Shown: piece after piece, positions 63,080 to 64,000 of the stretch
Layout: each line of letters begins with the position of its first letter
Numbering within the stretch: position 1 is the stretch's first letter
Assembly (NCBI RefSeq): GCF_016802725.1
Contig: NC_052664.1
Location: forward strand, 13,232,016-13,296,015
Direction: 5' to 3'
DNA from: Solenopsis invicta
Lineage: Eukaryota; Arthropoda; Insecta; Hymenoptera; Formicidae
Length of the DNA: 64,000 nt
The notes under the pieces: model-generated
Seen by the model: only the letters and a program-made list of their open reading frames with translations
What the model was told of the DNA's origin: nothing
Databases searched by the model: none
Position numbers and translations under genes: made by a program

Positions 63080-63800
63080 AGCTTTGACTGTAACGATCCA
63101 TCATAACATCATTGTATTCGAAGCAAATAAGTTTTTTCGTGCTCTTAGTGTAAGCAAAGAAAAGTCAGGATTTTCTAAACAGTGATTTGACCGGTACTAT
63201 CCGTTGTTCGTTCAAATCGACGTTACCAAAAAACAATAAGCAAACACGGCCAATGTGGCTATCTCCTGCGAAAATATGCTTTCTCCAAATTTCCTTCGCC
63301 AAACGATTGCTCTGGGGTTCGCGCTCTCGACGAGAGAATCGCAGCCTCAGATTCAGCGAGCGACGCGAGCGAATTATATTTTATAAGACTAAACTTCTTC
63401 GAGCGAAGATTTCGAAAGTATTTGGAGGAATAGTGCGCGCGTCAGCATCTATCAGTGCAATCAGTGCATTTAGTCGCGAGCATTAAAATCAAATTAACGA
63501 GACAGAGGTGGTGTTACTTTTGACAATTACTAAAGACTTTTTTTTTAACTGTTAACACGCTTTGAGTGATCAGTTATTCCTTTTGTCTGCTCCCACTTCC
63601 CATCTTTATCACCGATCCGCTAATGAATCGGTCTTCGTCGTCTTCGCTCTGTACCGTTGCTCGCCCTCATTTCTCGCGCGTTCAATGCTGTATCTGGATA
63701 GAACAGGGCAAAGCCAGACTCTAATCTTTGCACAATTTATTCGCACTCTCTCAAAGTGGCACCGGCATTTAAAGTTTGCTGATTTGCAAACTGAACAAAT
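63080..63800 (+). promoter_or_regulatory. CpG-rich block, possible promoter of a gene to the right
   Basis: GC-rich, non-repetitive, with two arthropod initiator-like ATCAGTG strings at 63451 and 63460 near a CGCGCGTCAG stretch. A splice-donor-like AGAG|GTGGTG follows at about 63507. No TATA box. The open frames of 80-99 codons here resemble no protein, so the DNA would be promoter plus untranslated exon. Strand and function are inferred. Confidence 0.3.
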
Positions 63801-63934
63801 ATAAATACATATGTACTTATTGAATTATTTATTAAATAATAATTAAAATTAATGTTACAATATCAAAAACTATTTCACATTTTCACCAAAACTTTCACAT
63901 TTTGGAGTAATTTAAAAGTAAAATATCTCAATAA

Positions 63935-64000
63935 TATAACATGATAGAGCAATTTCATTTACTTTATTTTCAGTGATCAAAAATCCATATAACTAAAATT
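63935..64000. repeat. Copy of the 22240-22300 repeat, running off the window
   Basis: ACATGATAGAGCAATTTCAT, TTACTTTATTTTCAGTGA and CAAAAA match 22245-22292, same orientation. Continues past the edge. Confidence 0.55.

Overview
The window looks like a piece of an insect nuclear genome, most likely from Hymenoptera (an ant or relative). It is very A+T rich, with islands of CpG-rich unique DNA. Its genes are split by short GT-AG introns, and it is crowded with small non-autonomous DNA transposons, an LTR remnant and microsatellites. Nothing in it looks bacterial, viral or organellar. The hymenopteran assignment is an inference from composition, the short introns, and the presence of a CYP4-type P450 and a FAAH2-like gene. 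No species marker is present.

Only one intact protein-coding gene is supported: a six-exon CYP4-clan cytochrome P450 on the minus strand (55889-58910). It encodes a predicted 487-residue microsomal monooxygenase with every core P450 motif. Just downstream, on the opposite strand, lies a frameshifted relic of the same exon from a paralogue (about 55103-55320), held between perfect 35-bp inverted repeats. A second gene-derived locus is an unprocessed pseudogene of fatty acid amide hydrolase 2 (FAAH2) on the minus strand (about 50677-52970). It keeps its exon/intron layout but carries several stop codons and frameshifts, and one exon has been split by a 159-bp hairpin transposon.

Layout. 0-9 kb: AT-rich DNA with a diverged 1.6-kb TA-flanked element, a 1.1-kb element with an 8-bp target duplication, a foldback hairpin, a 641-bp long-TIR element and a Ty3/gypsy-type solo LTR. 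9-18 kb: CpG-rich unique islands of possible regulatory or promoter DNA, and a 1.75-kb giant inverted repeat whose arms are arrays of about 165-bp units. 18-24 kb: two copies of a TA-flanked element on either side of a 1.1-kb CpG-rich block, then a 444-bp nested palindrome. 24-49 kb: mostly non-coding, with GC-richer islands and further TIR elements (30.1, 34.0, 39.0 and 39.4 kb). 49-53 kb: FAAH2 pseudogene. 53-62 kb: P450 gene, its relic, and a dense cluster of palindromic elements. 63-64 kb: a CpG-rich block that could be the promoter of a gene beyond the right edge.

I found no gene cluster that acts as a new pathway. The most unusual content is structural: many long palindromes, including a tandem-unit hairpin that resembles known endogenous siRNA hairpin loci; recurrent CTGANGA...GAAACGT motifs reminiscent of hammerhead cores; and the inverted-repeat-bounded P450 exon fragment. 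Most reading frames over 60 codons elsewhere look like chance open frames.
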